DNA from: Hexactinellida sp. DTS-2022
Lineage: Eukaryota > Porifera > Hexactinellida
Assembly: GCA_028753945.1 (NCBI GenBank)
Contig: JAPNXP010000011.1
Span: 3,286,001-3,350,000 of the forward strand
Reading direction: 5' to 3'
Length of the DNA: 64,000 nt
Shown here: piece by piece, positions 23,375 through 34,852 of the stretch
Layout: every line of letters begins with the position of its first letter
Numbering within the stretch: position 1 is the first letter of the stretch
Translations under genes and position numbers: made by a program
Notes under the pieces: model-generated
The model's input: only the letters and a program-made list of their open reading frames with translations
What the model was told of the DNA's origin: nothing
Database searches by the model: none

Positions 23375-25604
23375 GACTCATGATCACCCTAAATTGTCAA
23401 CACAATACGTATATGTACTGACTGTACTCATAATTTTTATAGTAAACGATAATTAATTTGTACGAGCAATATAATTATTGTTAGTCTATTAGCAACTTTG
23501 AGTTGCTTTAAGATGAACTTTTGTTGTTGTCAATTATCAACTTACCAGCTTATATGCAAACCGATCTACAATGGGACCAGGAAATAGGTCGCTAATAAAC
23601 AAATATTGCTATTAAGCGAGTTGCTAATAAGGGAACCTGACTCTATAGAATTCCCCATGCTCTTGATCAGGACCTGTAAATTGCATTTTCTGATAAAATT
23701 CAAAAAATTTAATACTTTATGCATTAATTTCCCAATAACTCTGCAGTCTTTGCTGTTATTCAACAGACCGGCTAACTGGTTAGAAAATATCTAACCGTTT
23801 AACCGATGTCAGCAACGGTTAACCAGTTGACTGGTTAACCGAATCCAGCCTTGTCAGAATAAAAAGGAATAGTGAAAGAAAATTATCAAGATTTTTAATA
23901 AACATCATAATCACAGATTTCTGAAAGATAAGAATTAGCTAAACTACAAAACAGGGTCTGGGTAATCCTCCTGTGGAGAGTGCCAAAATAATAATAAAGG
24001 CTAAGGAGAACGCCTTAGGTAAATCATTGTGATCTACTGAGTCCCTAAATATGAATTCCCATTTCCCATTCGCCAATAATAAATTTCATATGGATAAAGT
24101 TAACTAATCTCGACATCTGTAATTCATGTCAATTTCAGCAATCTAATATAGATCCAGCCATTATTACATTATTTAATACTTATTTGATTTTCTTGGAATT
24201 TCTAAAACATAATATTCTTAAGAGGTGAGGTCATTACAGGGAGTACAAACCAAAGCACTGAATGGATGACTTGAAATTATATGTGTTCATTCGCACGGCA
24301 GAGGAACCGCCAAAAGTGCAATAAAATTTGATCAAACTAGTAAGCAAAATATATTTGATATTTTCATATTGAAAAATTGTGAAAGTGCTTCGAAAAAAAG
24401 ATATTTTAATTATTAGTATTAGTGTTTAAATGCCTCATTTGTCAGTCTATTAAATGTAACGATTAATTGATACGTTACGTATCTGTAAAAAATAAATTTA
24501 TCAGGTTCCTGAACCTAGCAAAGAAAAAAGAGCAAAATTGAATTTTAGGAAACTTTAGTAAGTACGTTTCATTTATTAGTGTAAAACGCTGTTCTATCGA
24601 AAATCGGTGATTTTTTGAAAATCGGGCTGGTGGTTCAGATTCTCTCGGTGTCAAGGTGAAAAAACTTCGGGATGGAAATATGGGAAGAAATAGGGAGTTA
24701 CTCCGCTCGGCAAATTTCCCTCAAAAGGTCAATTGATAGGGCGAATGTAGCACATACCAAATAAAATGTAAATCGACAAAATTGGTGGTTTTATCTAATT
24801 TTCCGGTGAACATACCCATTAAAGGATCCTTCGCGACTACTTTATGGGAAATTGTACAAAAGCTTAAACAGATAACATGCCTATATTCCCAATACCATGT
24901 TATTTCAGTTTATGAATGGTGAAAAAGTAGATAAAATAGATAAAAAATATGTATAACCTAGTATAAATTAGCAGATTCGAGAATTCTAAACACACCTTGT
25001 ATCCAATGAAACTATGTTGCAGTCAGAACACGTTTCCAATATAATTTATTCATCATCACTATGTATTAATCAGTTTCACTATAAATAAATAAATAAATAA
25101 CGTATATAATTAGATTATATGAACTTAACCAGAGGAAAAGTGGTTGACCATTAATCTAATTAGTATTTGGTGATTCTCCTTCAATTCAAAGAAACGCTTT
25201 CACCCTCTTCGTCAAGTAAATGCTTTAGTTCCAAACGATTCTGAAGCATAAGCCCTTTCTTCCTTAGTAAGTGGAAAATTACATGGCGAGCCTCGGGAAG
25301 ATTTGGTTCATTTCAGCAGACAGTAAAGCCTTAATACCGACTAACTATGTCTTGTCTGACTTAATCACAGAAGGGTATGAATGTGTCAACTGGACGTTAA
25401 CAAAGTTATCCACTTGAGAGGAAGTTTTCACATTATCGGCACTGAGTGCACAGTGGCACGAAATTGTCATAATATGGAAGTAGCTATTTGGGTCAGATAT
25501 AGCGCATTAAAATATATTATTTACCTATGGGAAATCGTATCTGTAGAATATATTGGTATAATCAGATTTTTATATGGCTTCAGAAGTTAAAGTTATGACA
25601 TCAT
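23375..25604. other. No gene recognised
   Basis: AT-rich sequence. A cluster of ggttaaccagt palindromes occupies 23770-23850, and four ataa repeats lie near 25083. The stretch 24990-25180 resembles 48755-49000. A ttgctaataa motif near 23620 resembles the MITE at 7.7 kb. Confidence 0.4.
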
Positions 25605-25612
25605 GAGAAATT

Positions 25613-25768
25613 CCATGGGCGGCGCGGCCCCACCCCGCACGGGTATTTCACCCGCGTGCCCCTCAATCGATTACAAAGGGGGGCCCCTTGTTCAGGCCCC
25701 ACGGGGCCCTGGACAAAGGGGACTAGTAGGTCGATCATCCGGGGGCCCCCAAAAGCCGCGCCGCCTCT
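25613..25768. mobile_element. Very GC-rich hAT MITE
   Basis: A 156-bp island with inverted ends GGGCGGCGCGGC and GCCGCGCCGCC, flanked by perfect 8-bp duplications gagaaatt (25605-25612 and 25769-25776). Its interior is about three-quarters G+C, in sharp contrast to its surroundings. Confidence 0.85.
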
Positions 25769-26039
25769 GAGAAATTATATTTTTAGAAATTTTTCAATCT
25801 TACTATAATTGGTCTCATTTGCGTCGCAAAGTTTTGCAAATTAATTATGTGTATATTCTAATTGATCAACCATATTTTGAAGGAAATTTTATACCAATTG
25901 TTTTGTGAAATATTACTTTATTTTTAATAAGATAAATTGGGGTAAGGAATAAGGAATGTAGATACAAAAAATAATTAATCATCAATATTATCATCATCAT
26001 CATGAATAAGAATAGGTTGTTCACTAGAATATCTTGGTT

Positions 26040-26600
26040 ACTATTAAGTTGCTGCCACGAGGGAGGCTTTCGAATAGGAAACTTTCGGTTAATTTTTTCC
26101 AAATCAGTTTGTTTTCGATGTCGGATTTGGAAATTACCTTAAGCCCGAATAGAATAAAATAAAACTATCCGTTGAAATCTCGGGGTGAGTGGCTTGCTGG
26201 TAAACTCGGTCACAGCCCGAGCCGTAAAGTCCATCTGGAATTCGTATCTTCAGATTGCTGGCAATATCAATGATGAAGCAGTCAATATTCTGTTCACTGA
26301 ATGACTCAGAAGCTTGTTGTAAGATACATCAATGCTTACCAGATGATCTCTATTGACTGGAATGATGTCATTAGTCAAGCAGATATGAGCTCGATGGGTA
26401 GCTATTCGATTGTAACCTGGACATTTGAGAGCAATAACAGTCTTAAATCGATGTATTAATTATTTCCAATTTCTAAAGAATCCATTAAGAATGCAGCTTT
26501 ATCACAGGTCAATTTCTTGCAGACTAGACCGAAGCTTCCCTTGACAAAAATATATTTGCAAAACTTCGCATTAGTGAAGTCGTATTCAGCCTGTAAACAT
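26040..26600 (-). pseudogene. RAG1-like transposase relic, copy C
   Basis: On the minus strand, in broken frames, the order of blocks matches copy B at 60.8-61.3 kb. AAFLMDSLEIG near 26500 corresponds to AAALMDILEIG in copy B. CPGYNRIATHR near 26430 is followed by VSYNKLLSHSVNRIL near 26320. PDGLYGSGCDRVYQQ near 26210-26250 matches the DGLDG..SYKVDNQ block of copy B, and it keeps the Asp that aligns with the first catalytic Asp of RAG1. SFILF and ENKLIW follow near 26170 and 26090. No carboxy-terminal part was recognised downstream. The assignment rests mainly on similarity to copy B, so it is less certain than that copy. Confidence 0.55.
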
Positions 26601-27138
26601 AGCATCATTAGGCAACAGGAGAGTTCCTTACTTTAAACATTTTTCTGTTTAGCAACTGTCTCAATATGTGCTAGTAGAGAGGACAATCGGTTACGTAGCC
26701 CTTTAGTTGATAATTAGTTCAGAGGCTTACGGGTGGGCCTACTAAATCTTCTTCGAAAACAGAGGTAGATTGGCTAGAGGAAACACTCCCAATCACCATG
26801 TCTTTATCTGAGTATTGAGAACCAGGGCCCTTATTCACTAAACTAATTAAACTTAACTTAAACTTAAACTAAGTAAATACTTAGTTTATGCTAAGTTTTT
26901 CATGTTACTTAAACTTAATGTAATACTTAGTTTTTACTCAGTTGTGACTAAAAACTAAGTATTTACTTAGTATAGGATTAGTTTCTCATGATTAATGGTT
27001 TGTATATCAAACAGATTTTATTATGTATAGATGATAATTAGAGAATAATTACCAATTTGGAGATTCTTCAAGTATTTAAACTTTAGGATAGGAAAAACCG
27101 AAAAATTTATTTTATATACATACTTAGAACTATTTTGA

Positions 27139-27512
27139 ATGGCACTTGCACTTTTTCTAATTGAACTCGATACAGATCACAGTTTAGCCCAGCAGAGAGT
27201 GTTCCAAGATAGATTAAATCCTCTCGACTCACACAACGATACATAATTTATAAGTCGATATAGGATAACTCGACATATTTTCATGGAACTACATGACAAA
27301 ATTGTCGGACACATTCACCGATCTACTATTAGATCACATTCGGTTCCAACCATAACTCAATTAGGTGCTGCCCTATAATTTCTTGGCAACAGGATCTTTC
27401 CCGGCTGTCATTGCAACTACACAGGGTATATTTCCACCTTCAGTGTCAAGATGTGTTGCTGCAGTATCTGATGCTCTCTGCTCATTTGCCAAGGATATAA
27501 AAATTTCCTACT
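27139..27512 (+). pseudogene. HARBI1-like transposase, amino-terminal fragment
   Basis: Starts MALALFLIELD and continues with SLAQQRVFQDRLNPLD, then after a stop codon FISRYRITR, LGAAL*FLATGSF and VSRCVAAVSDALCSFAKD. These are the ordered blocks of the helix-turn-helix half of HARBI1-type nucleases. The piece stops abruptly near 27512, where it meets the convergent minus-strand gene tail to tail. It lacks the whole catalytic domain. Confidence 0.75.
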
Positions 27513-27515
27513 AAA

Positions 27516-28410
27516 AACTAATACAAGTGCAACAAGTACTTGTATTGCCAATCTACATACGCATTCCGGAGAATAGCAGAGTGTTCCTCCTGTTTTATCA
27601 ATTGATCGCCATCTACTTTTCCATATTCCAAAGCGCATTCAATATTTTTTCCTGTATTTAAAAAGGCTCGATTGTATCGTCTCTGGCCTGGAGTTACTGG
27701 AGAATGTATTGGAGTGAGAAGGTTCGGTCTTAGTGGGTACCCGCTATCGCAAAGAAACCAACCATTAACTATTGGTATTTCTCCACATAATATTTTTTGA
27801 TTTATAACAGATTGCCTCCATATGAATGCACCGTGAGTGCTTCCTGGCTACTTGGCGACGATGTCGATGAAATTTCCATTTACTATCACATATCGATTGA
27901 ATATTGATAGAGTGAAAGTTTTTCCTATTCACAAAAAATCTTCATACTCTGGAGGTGCCAATATGGGTACATGTGTACCAACAATACAGCCTAGAACCTT
28001 GGGGAAGCAGTGTCTTTCAGCAAACCTTTGCTGGTTTAGCAATTGCTCAGATTCGCCAGGGAACACTATGAATTCTTTAGCATAGAAGCATAATGCGTCT
28101 GTTACGGTACGAATACACCTGGGCACTGGTGGCTGGGATATTCCATGTGATGAAGAGACTATATTTTGGAAAGAACCAGTAGCCAGAAACTGTAACGAGA
28201 CAGCTAATTGAGTGGCAACAGGAATAGCATATGATCGGAATGTTGAGACTTTCTCTTCGAGCTGAATGAAAACATCTCTTGTAACTCTGTATCGTGAGAT
28301 AAACTCGATTTCATCATACAAATCTAATGGATTTAATCTATCTCGAAATACTCTCTGCCGTGCTAAACTGCGAGAAAAATAGAGATCAAGTAGAAAAGAG
28401 CAGCTGCCAT
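27516..28410 (-). pseudogene. HARBI1-like Harbinger transposase, broken
   Basis: Starts MAAALFYLIS at 28410. A frameshift leads to LARQRVFRDRLNPLD and then the open stretch 27929-28321. The first catalytic Asp of the usual DGTH motif is replaced by Val (CIVGTHVPILAP). After a stop and frameshift, FVNRKNFHSINIQYVI, DIVAK*PGSTHGAFIW, FLCDSGYPLRPNLLTP (second Asp) and RYNRAFLNTGKNIE (Glu block) follow in family order. LCYSPECVCRLA near 27545-27580 is the tail. With the lost Asp, stops and frameshifts the enzyme is dead. A DNA-binding partner gene was not seen. Confidence 0.82.
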
Positions 28411-28727
28411 TTTAAGATAATATATAGATGAAGTAAATGTTTGTAGATAGCAAAGGAAAATTGTATTTATACGGATAACTTATCGTGGTTGTATCACTAA
28501 TAATGGTTGTATCACTATGAGTTTAGTATGGAGAAGTTAAGAAAACTTAGTAAAAAGTAAATAATTATTAATTTAGACTAAGTTAAGCAAAACTAAGTCA
28601 ATATTTAGTTTAGACTAAGTTTAAGTTAAAGCAAAAAGTAAGTTTTGGATAAGTTTTGGGAGGAAAAATAAACTAAGCATAAACTAAGTCAAGAATTAGT
28701 TTAATTAATAAGTTATGATAATTATAT

Positions 28728-29403
28728 CTATACTATTAAACACAAGCCTGGGTGGGTGGGTGTATATGTGTGTGTGTGCAGGGGTTTTTTAAGGGTCTTC
28801 TTGGTGGCAAAATGCCACCAAGATTTTGGGAAGTTACACCACGATTCGGGTCTGCCGCAGCTGCTGCAGTGTTGAGTTACACCACGGCCGCTGCTGAATT
28901 ACACCAAAGTCTCAAAAAAAACCCTGTGAGTGTGTATATATTTGTTTGTATGTTCCGAGTTTATTGAAGAAACTGGACGGTTTCCAAATAAAATTTTTGG
29001 CATATAAGGGTAACTTTTGGCACCCGCCAACAAGTTGAGGTTTCCACTCAAAATTCCTAACACCTGGACAAGTTATGACGTCATTGTTACATTTCGAGAA
29101 ACCAGAAAATTCACTTAATCGCACATAATTCGCGCCCTTTAAGAGATAAAAATATGGAAATTTAATGGAACATGTACATTAATGATGCGGACAAGTTTGG
29201 TCACACCACATCACCAATATGCTTACTCATTATCGCATGATGACGTAATCACTAAAATTTCACATTGTTAAATTTGACTATTTAGGCCTATTTACGCTTT
29301 AAATCAATGTTTAGAAGTATATAAACCACACACCAACCGCGAAGCGTTTGGTGTGTGTGGTTGTGTTCTGCCGCGAAGCGACCTAGCAAGCGAAGCGCGC
29401 TAG
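28728..29403 (+). mobile_element. Non-autonomous Helitron
   Basis: Begins TCTATACTATTAAA after an A and ends CTAG before a T, the classical A/T insertion of Helitrons without target duplication. The 3' end is rich in gcgaagcg and the palindrome agcgcgct. It has the same ends and body as the element at 62992-63838. A hAT MITE (28779-28926) is inserted near its 5' end. Confidence 0.85.
28779..28926. repeat. hAT MITE inside the Helitron
   Basis: Begins CAGGGGTTTTTTAAGG and ends with its approximate inverse, flanked by tgtgtgtg and tgagtgtg (7 of 8). It is an inverted relative of the MITE at 10048-10194. Confidence 0.8.
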
Positions 29404-29949
29404 TAATAGATAATATACATTGTAGGGACTTTTTGTGGATCTGTTTGTTCGTCTTATCCGGAAATTCGTATTAAATGTGTTCGTAATAACGAGGTTCTAC
29501 TGTATGTCGGCTCGCTTCAAGTATTCTCTTCTATCTTCTCTGAAGCTCGAAAATTTTCTCCGATTTGTATCATGCGGAGTAGAGTTTGGAATCCGGATAG
29601 TGATAACCGGATATTATCCGGGTATTAAAGCGATCAATATTATCCGATATCCGGATAATGATTAGTCGGATATCCGCATGATTTAATTAAGAAGGTTATA
29701 TGTGTTTTACTCTTGAGTTTCAAATTAAATATTTTCAATTGAATCATGTGCTAATCGTTAATCCAATAATATTTTGATACGATTAATTAATCTACTTGCA
29801 CTGTCATTGAATTGCTTCAATCGTCAGATAATAATTGTTTTTTATTAAACAGTAAACACTTTCGACATATGCATAGATGTTTCTATTGGTGTACATTGGA
29901 GTAGCTAATTAATAGTTATAATTTTTCCGAAATAGTTAATGTGATTGAC

Positions 29950-30093
29950 ATGGCGAAGAAATCAGAAGTTTGGGATCATTTTCTGCGAGAGGGCGATCTA
30001 GCGAAATGCAACATTTGTAATGTCTCAATTCACAGTGGATTGACACGGGAAATAGGCTTGATTTTCAAGTTGTTCAAATCAATTCAAAAATAA
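29950..30093 (+). pseudogene. BED zinc-finger start of a hAT transposase
   Basis: A 47-residue frame beginning MAKKSEVWDHF with AKCNICNVSIHSG, the aromatic and first Cys pair of a BED finger. The His pair that should follow is absent, because the frame diverges after LTREIG and stops. An identical fragment lies on the minus strand at about 51408-51551. It is non-functional on its own. Confidence 0.7.
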
Positions 30094-31420
30094 GTTAATC
30101 AGAATAAGCACCATCGAAAACTTAGAAAGCATGTCAATTGGAAATTTATTCGTGAGTATAACCACACTCCCTTAGGCTATAACTTAGTAACGTTGAAATG
30201 TTAATTAATTTGTCCATATTTGTGGTTGAAATCACTTAGCCAATGTTTCTTATAAATCTCTTTTTGTATTAGGCGCATAGATTCCAAATTTTCAGTAATA
30301 GAATGAGATGTGTAGTACATCTTGAATAACAGTAATTAGCTAATCTACTTGCTAAAATATTCGTTGGCGTAACATTTTAACATTCATGAGCTTACTACCA
30401 TTTCGGACATCATATCCCCTCATTATAAAGTGTTGAAACTTGCTGTGGCCAGTTGTGGCCACATAATTTTAAACTTTTATATTATACATTTATATACAGA
30501 CTATATAAAAAAATAAATTCCAGCCCCGCGAAAAGGCGCGACGGTGACCATATATTTTGTTAAGTAATTGGCCTTAGATTTCGACATATTCATTAAATGG
30601 AATAATATATTTGTTATAGACTCCCATTATTTATATACATCCATTTTAATTGATTATTAGAATGAATAATAAGCAAGGATATGAATTCTTAAATACTCAC
30701 TCATCGATAAGATCTGCTACTGAAGAATTTATAAAACAATACGAAGTTCCGGATCAAGTAATATAACCGGATCAAAGTAATATAACCAATAATCATGGGT
30801 GAACAATAAAATGTTGTTAACAAACCAAAAATATTATTTTGACTGAATTTTCATTAATTGTCTAGAACCACGTTTTGGAGGCTACATACATCATTTTCAA
30901 TGATGCCATTCAATTCCCAGCTATCAATAACCTATATGTCAATAATACTTCATGAATGGCTATCTGTTACTAAAATGCCTATTTTCCCTAAATTGTCATT
31001 CTCGCCCACTGTGCAATTTGTTGTAAAGGAGGATGTACCAGTGCAATGCGAAATCATTGCCGTTTTAAGCACCAAGTTAGTTTCAACGAGAATATAGAAA
31101 CAGTAAGTAAGAAAACAGCTAAACATTTACTAGTGAGATTATTTCCTAGCAGTCTTGTTTGATTGTGAAACATTTAATAATGGAGAAAGTTCAGATGAAA
31201 TCCGGGTTGAACAAGAGACTTCCTTTGAAATTGGCGAAATAACAAAATCAAATCGCATGCAAGTAACTGAAATCATGCTAGGTAAACTGGATAATGCTAT
31301 TTATTGATCGACAACAGCTTGATTTAATATTCCGATCCAAACATATCTACATCATATTATAAAGAATGATAAAGACCTTTTTTAAAGACTTGCACAAAGT
31401 CAAAACATCTCACATCACTC

Positions 31421-31579
31421 TTAGAAGCTCTAGAATCGATACCTCCAACAAGCGTCGAATCTGAGAGAGCTATTTGCAATGTTGGCTTGTTTATAACCAA
31501 AATAAGATCTAGGCTGGGTGATAATACCTTAGATAGCCTATGGTTTCTGAATAGTTACTTTAGGAAGCTAAAGAATTAG
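31421..31579 (+). pseudogene. hAT dimerisation-domain tail
   Basis: A 52-residue open stretch with the hallmark SVESERAICNVGLF and ending FLNSYFRKLKN, which is the carboxy-terminal dimerisation region of ZBED-type hAT transposases. The catalytic middle between this and the BED finger is deleted. The mirror copy lies at about 49922-50080 on the minus strand. Confidence 0.8.
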
Positions 31580-32045
31580 ATTGTTAGTTAGAGACTTAGA
31601 GTACATTAATTTAGTTCTTAATATATTCCATTTCTACATACAGCATTATTTAGATGCCTTATGATAAACATCATGTTCACTGAATTATTTATATATATTG
31701 AGACAAATAACCAACTAAGCTAAATATTACGACGTGTACTGCTAATAAACCGATATCCGGATATCCGGATAGCTAAATGAAAGAGTATCCGGGATCCGGA
31801 TATTTGCAAATTACGGATAATTCCAAACCCTAGTTGTCACTTGTTCGAATCGTTTTTCAGTATGTTGTCATTTGTCCGAATTTTTTTTCAGTATACTGTC
31901 ACTTGTCCGAGAATGTACTGATGTTTTTTATATCGGATTGTTTTTAAAAACGTATTAATTTTGGAACAATTGTCCGTACTTGTATTTATTTGATTATTTT
32001 AACATGCATAGGTAAAACAAGGAAAATAGAATCAGAGAAATACGA

Positions 32046-34639
32046 ACGAGTGTTATCTTAGCAGCGGATTCAGCAGCGGATTCGCAAACCTCACTAATAG
32101 GCTAATAACTCAAAAAGTATAAGTTGCACATGAAAAGTGATCACATTATCGGGAAGAGAAAAGTTGGGACAACCCATATATAATCCCAAAATGTCAAAAT
32201 TCCTTAAGATGACTCAGCAATTTTCGCTCAAATTTAGACCTCGGTTTTTCCATAAAAACTCAAAAACTTTTCATTTTATCAAATTTTCCTTTTAACCACA
32301 TATATATCTCACTTGGGACATCGTGTCATCTAAATTTCAAAACAAAATATTCATTTTTGAAAAAATATTTTTAACATAAATTTCACTAAATTAAATTTCA
32401 TGATCTTATCGGCGGATTCGCAGACCTCACGTTTATGCTAATAACTCAAAAGGTTTACGCTGTACGTGAAAAAATTTCACATCAGCGGAAAGATGAGAGT
32501 TGGGACAACCCATATATAATCCCAAAATGTCAAAATTCCTTAAGATGACTCAGCAATTTTCACTCAAATTTAGACCTCGGTTTTTCCATAATAACTCAAA
32601 AATTATTCATTTTATCAAATTTCCTTTTAACCACATATATATCTCACTTGGGACATCGTGTCATCTAAATTTCAAAACAAAATATTCATTTTTGAAAAAA
32701 ATATTATGAACATAAATTACACTAAAATCGGCTTACAATGATGATTTCCAATATCCATAATGTTGGATATGTTGTCAGAGCATCCTTATATGTAGACCGT
32801 CTAGAAATAGACGGTCTATAAAAGCCCATACAAATATACCAAAAATTTGTAGACCGTCTATAAATTCTGTAGACCACTTGCCCTGCTTTTTATGGGTAAT
32901 ACTAATGTATAGGGAATAAAACCTGGTCTATTTCTAGACGGTCTACATATAAGATATATCATGTTGTCAACTCTAATAATACTATTGATAAGAATGTATT
33001 TGATATGCGTCACAGTGTTCACAGGAATTAAAGTTTTTGGTACCTCTGTAGAATAATTAATGACTGCATTCCTAATTATATCAAGGATTAGTGATTACTT
33101 TCTGTAAACACGATTGCAATACCTTACATAATACAAACACCTCATATACAAATATATTTGGAATGCAATATTCATTAAGAGAATAGAATCAGACATATAA
33201 ACAATATTATGGTTAATTAATACAACAATGTTAGGTATTTTAAGCATCTCCAGGTTTTTCCAATTCCATAATCTGCGTAACTTCTATCTGAATGATCTTA
33301 CTTGTGGCCATGTTCCTTCTCTCCAAATATACGTATTTGCCTTTAAAGAGGGTGAATCTCATATAAATGTAAAGCAACATATTATCTCAGAATATGACTT
33401 ACCAAAACGAGTGCATGATATTAAAATGGTGACAAATATTAGTAATGCTTATATGAGATAAGAAAGATCGAGATAACCAAAGTTATCCTAAAAAAGTAAG
33501 AGAACTACTTAGTAGAACATGGAAATATAGAGTGAACTAGTTTATTGGTTTAGGATTTAACACATTAATCATAATATCCATGAATTCCTTTCACTGATAC
33601 GATATTAAAAGGGCGCCATTAAATATAACAGGATAGTACATCTACAAATTGTGGTAAAACTATTGCAACTCTTCTAAAACTCTGCCTGTTCAATTTAAAA
33701 AATAATTAACTATTATTTTCGAATTTAACAGAAATAATTGGTTCATAATGATTCCCAATATTTCGTATATATATCCCTGTTTTGAAAAAATGAAAAAAAT
33801 GAGGAAAATCAAGTAGAAGAAAGGCAGTGTACCATTTATAGTGAGAAATAATTGAATTATAAACAAAGGATATAATAAATTCTGATCAATAGTTATTAGA
33901 CAACATATTCTGCATTGTGAATACAGGATAGGTATACTAATCATCATTGTAAGCCGATTTTAGTGAAATTTATGTTAAAAATATTTTTTCAAAAATGAAT
34001 ATTTTGTTTTGAAATTTAGATGACACGATGTCCCAAGTGAGATATACATGTGGTTAAAAGGAAAATTTGATAAAATGAATAGTTTTTGAGTTTTTATGGA
34101 AAAACCGAGGTCTAAATTTGAGCGAAAATTGCTGAGTCATCTTAAGGAATTTTGACATTTTGGGATTATATATGGGTTGTCCCAACTCTCATCTTTCCGC
34201 TGATGTGAAATTTTTTCACGTACAGCGTAAACCTTTTGAGTTATTAGCATAAACGTGAGGTCTGCGAATCCGCCGATAAGATCATGAAATTTAATTTAGT
34301 GAAATTTATGTTAAAAATATTTTTTCAAAAATGAATATTTTGTTTTGAAATTTAGATGACACGATGTCCCAAGTGAGATATATATGTGGTTAAAAGGAAA
34401 ATTTGATAAAATGAAAAGTTTTTGAGTTTTTATGGAAAAACCGAGGTCTAAATTTGAGCGAAAATTGCTGAGTCATCTTAAGGAATTTTGACATTTTGGG
34501 ATTATATATGGGTTGTCCCAACTTTTCTCTTCCCGATAATGTGATCACTTTTCATGTGCAACTTATACTTTTTGAGTTATTAGCCTATTAGTGAGGTTTG
34601 CGAATCCGCTGCTGAATCCGCTGCTAAGATAACACTCGT
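32046..34639. mobile_element. Long-TIR MULE, non-autonomous, 9-bp TSD
   Basis: Perfect 9-bp duplications gaaatacga (32037-32045 and 34640-34648) flank a 2.6-kb element starting ACGAGTGTTATCTTAGC. The TIRs are about 680 bp each and nearly perfect; each is itself a tandem pair of about 330-bp units. The middle holds a MITE (32785-32953) and a 77-residue frame at 33228-33461 with no recognised product. Confidence 0.9.
32785..32953. repeat. MITE with tagaccgtcta repeats
   Basis: The arms CTTATATGTAGACCGTC and their complement enclose 169 bp. The motif gtagaccgtctaNaaat recurs internally, so the element can fold in several ways. The superfamily is uncertain. Confidence 0.6.
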
Positions 34640-34852
34640 GAAATACGAAGGATTTGAAGTAGGTGTCACAACTTTGCCTATTGTATGGCTCATACCTTTC
34701 AGAAATTCTAATGGATTGTATACTCCATCTTTGAGTTTATGTTTACATTTCATCCTATCTTCATCGTGTTATAAGTCCTTCTTCCTTCGCTACTGATGTC
34801 CCTTCCCTCGCGCAATTTACCAATGTCATTATCAGTGTCCTCTATTATATGA

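Larger units (their letters stand above)
26825..28713. mobile_element. PIF/Harbinger element with rearranged interior
   Basis: The left end reads GGGCCCTTATTCACTAAAC. The right end is an imperfect inverse ending near aattaataag at 28713, where the terminal GGGCCC equivalent is lost next to the Helitron. Both ends are packed with aaactaagt or acttagttt motifs, possible transposase-binding repeats. Inside lie two HARBI1-type transposase pieces pointing at each other. Confidence 0.7.
29580..31832 (+). mobile_element. hAT element (ZBED type), copy 1
   Basis: A 2253-bp element with ends TAGAGTTTGGAATCCGG and complementary TAGGGTTTGGAATTATCC; the subterminal regions are full of atccggat motifs. 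It keeps only the two ends of its transposase, a BED finger and a dimerisation tail. The copy at 49669-51921 is exactly the same length, inverted, and looks identical wherever I compared. Immediate flanks of either copy do not form a TSD, but crossed flanks do. Confidence 0.88.

Noticed and set aside
30858..31097. 80-codon frame, perfectly repeated at 50404-50643, as a conserved gene
   Set aside because: The identity only reflects the two near-identical hAT copies. The frame matches no domain, and related sequence near 11.5 and 58 kb is not open.
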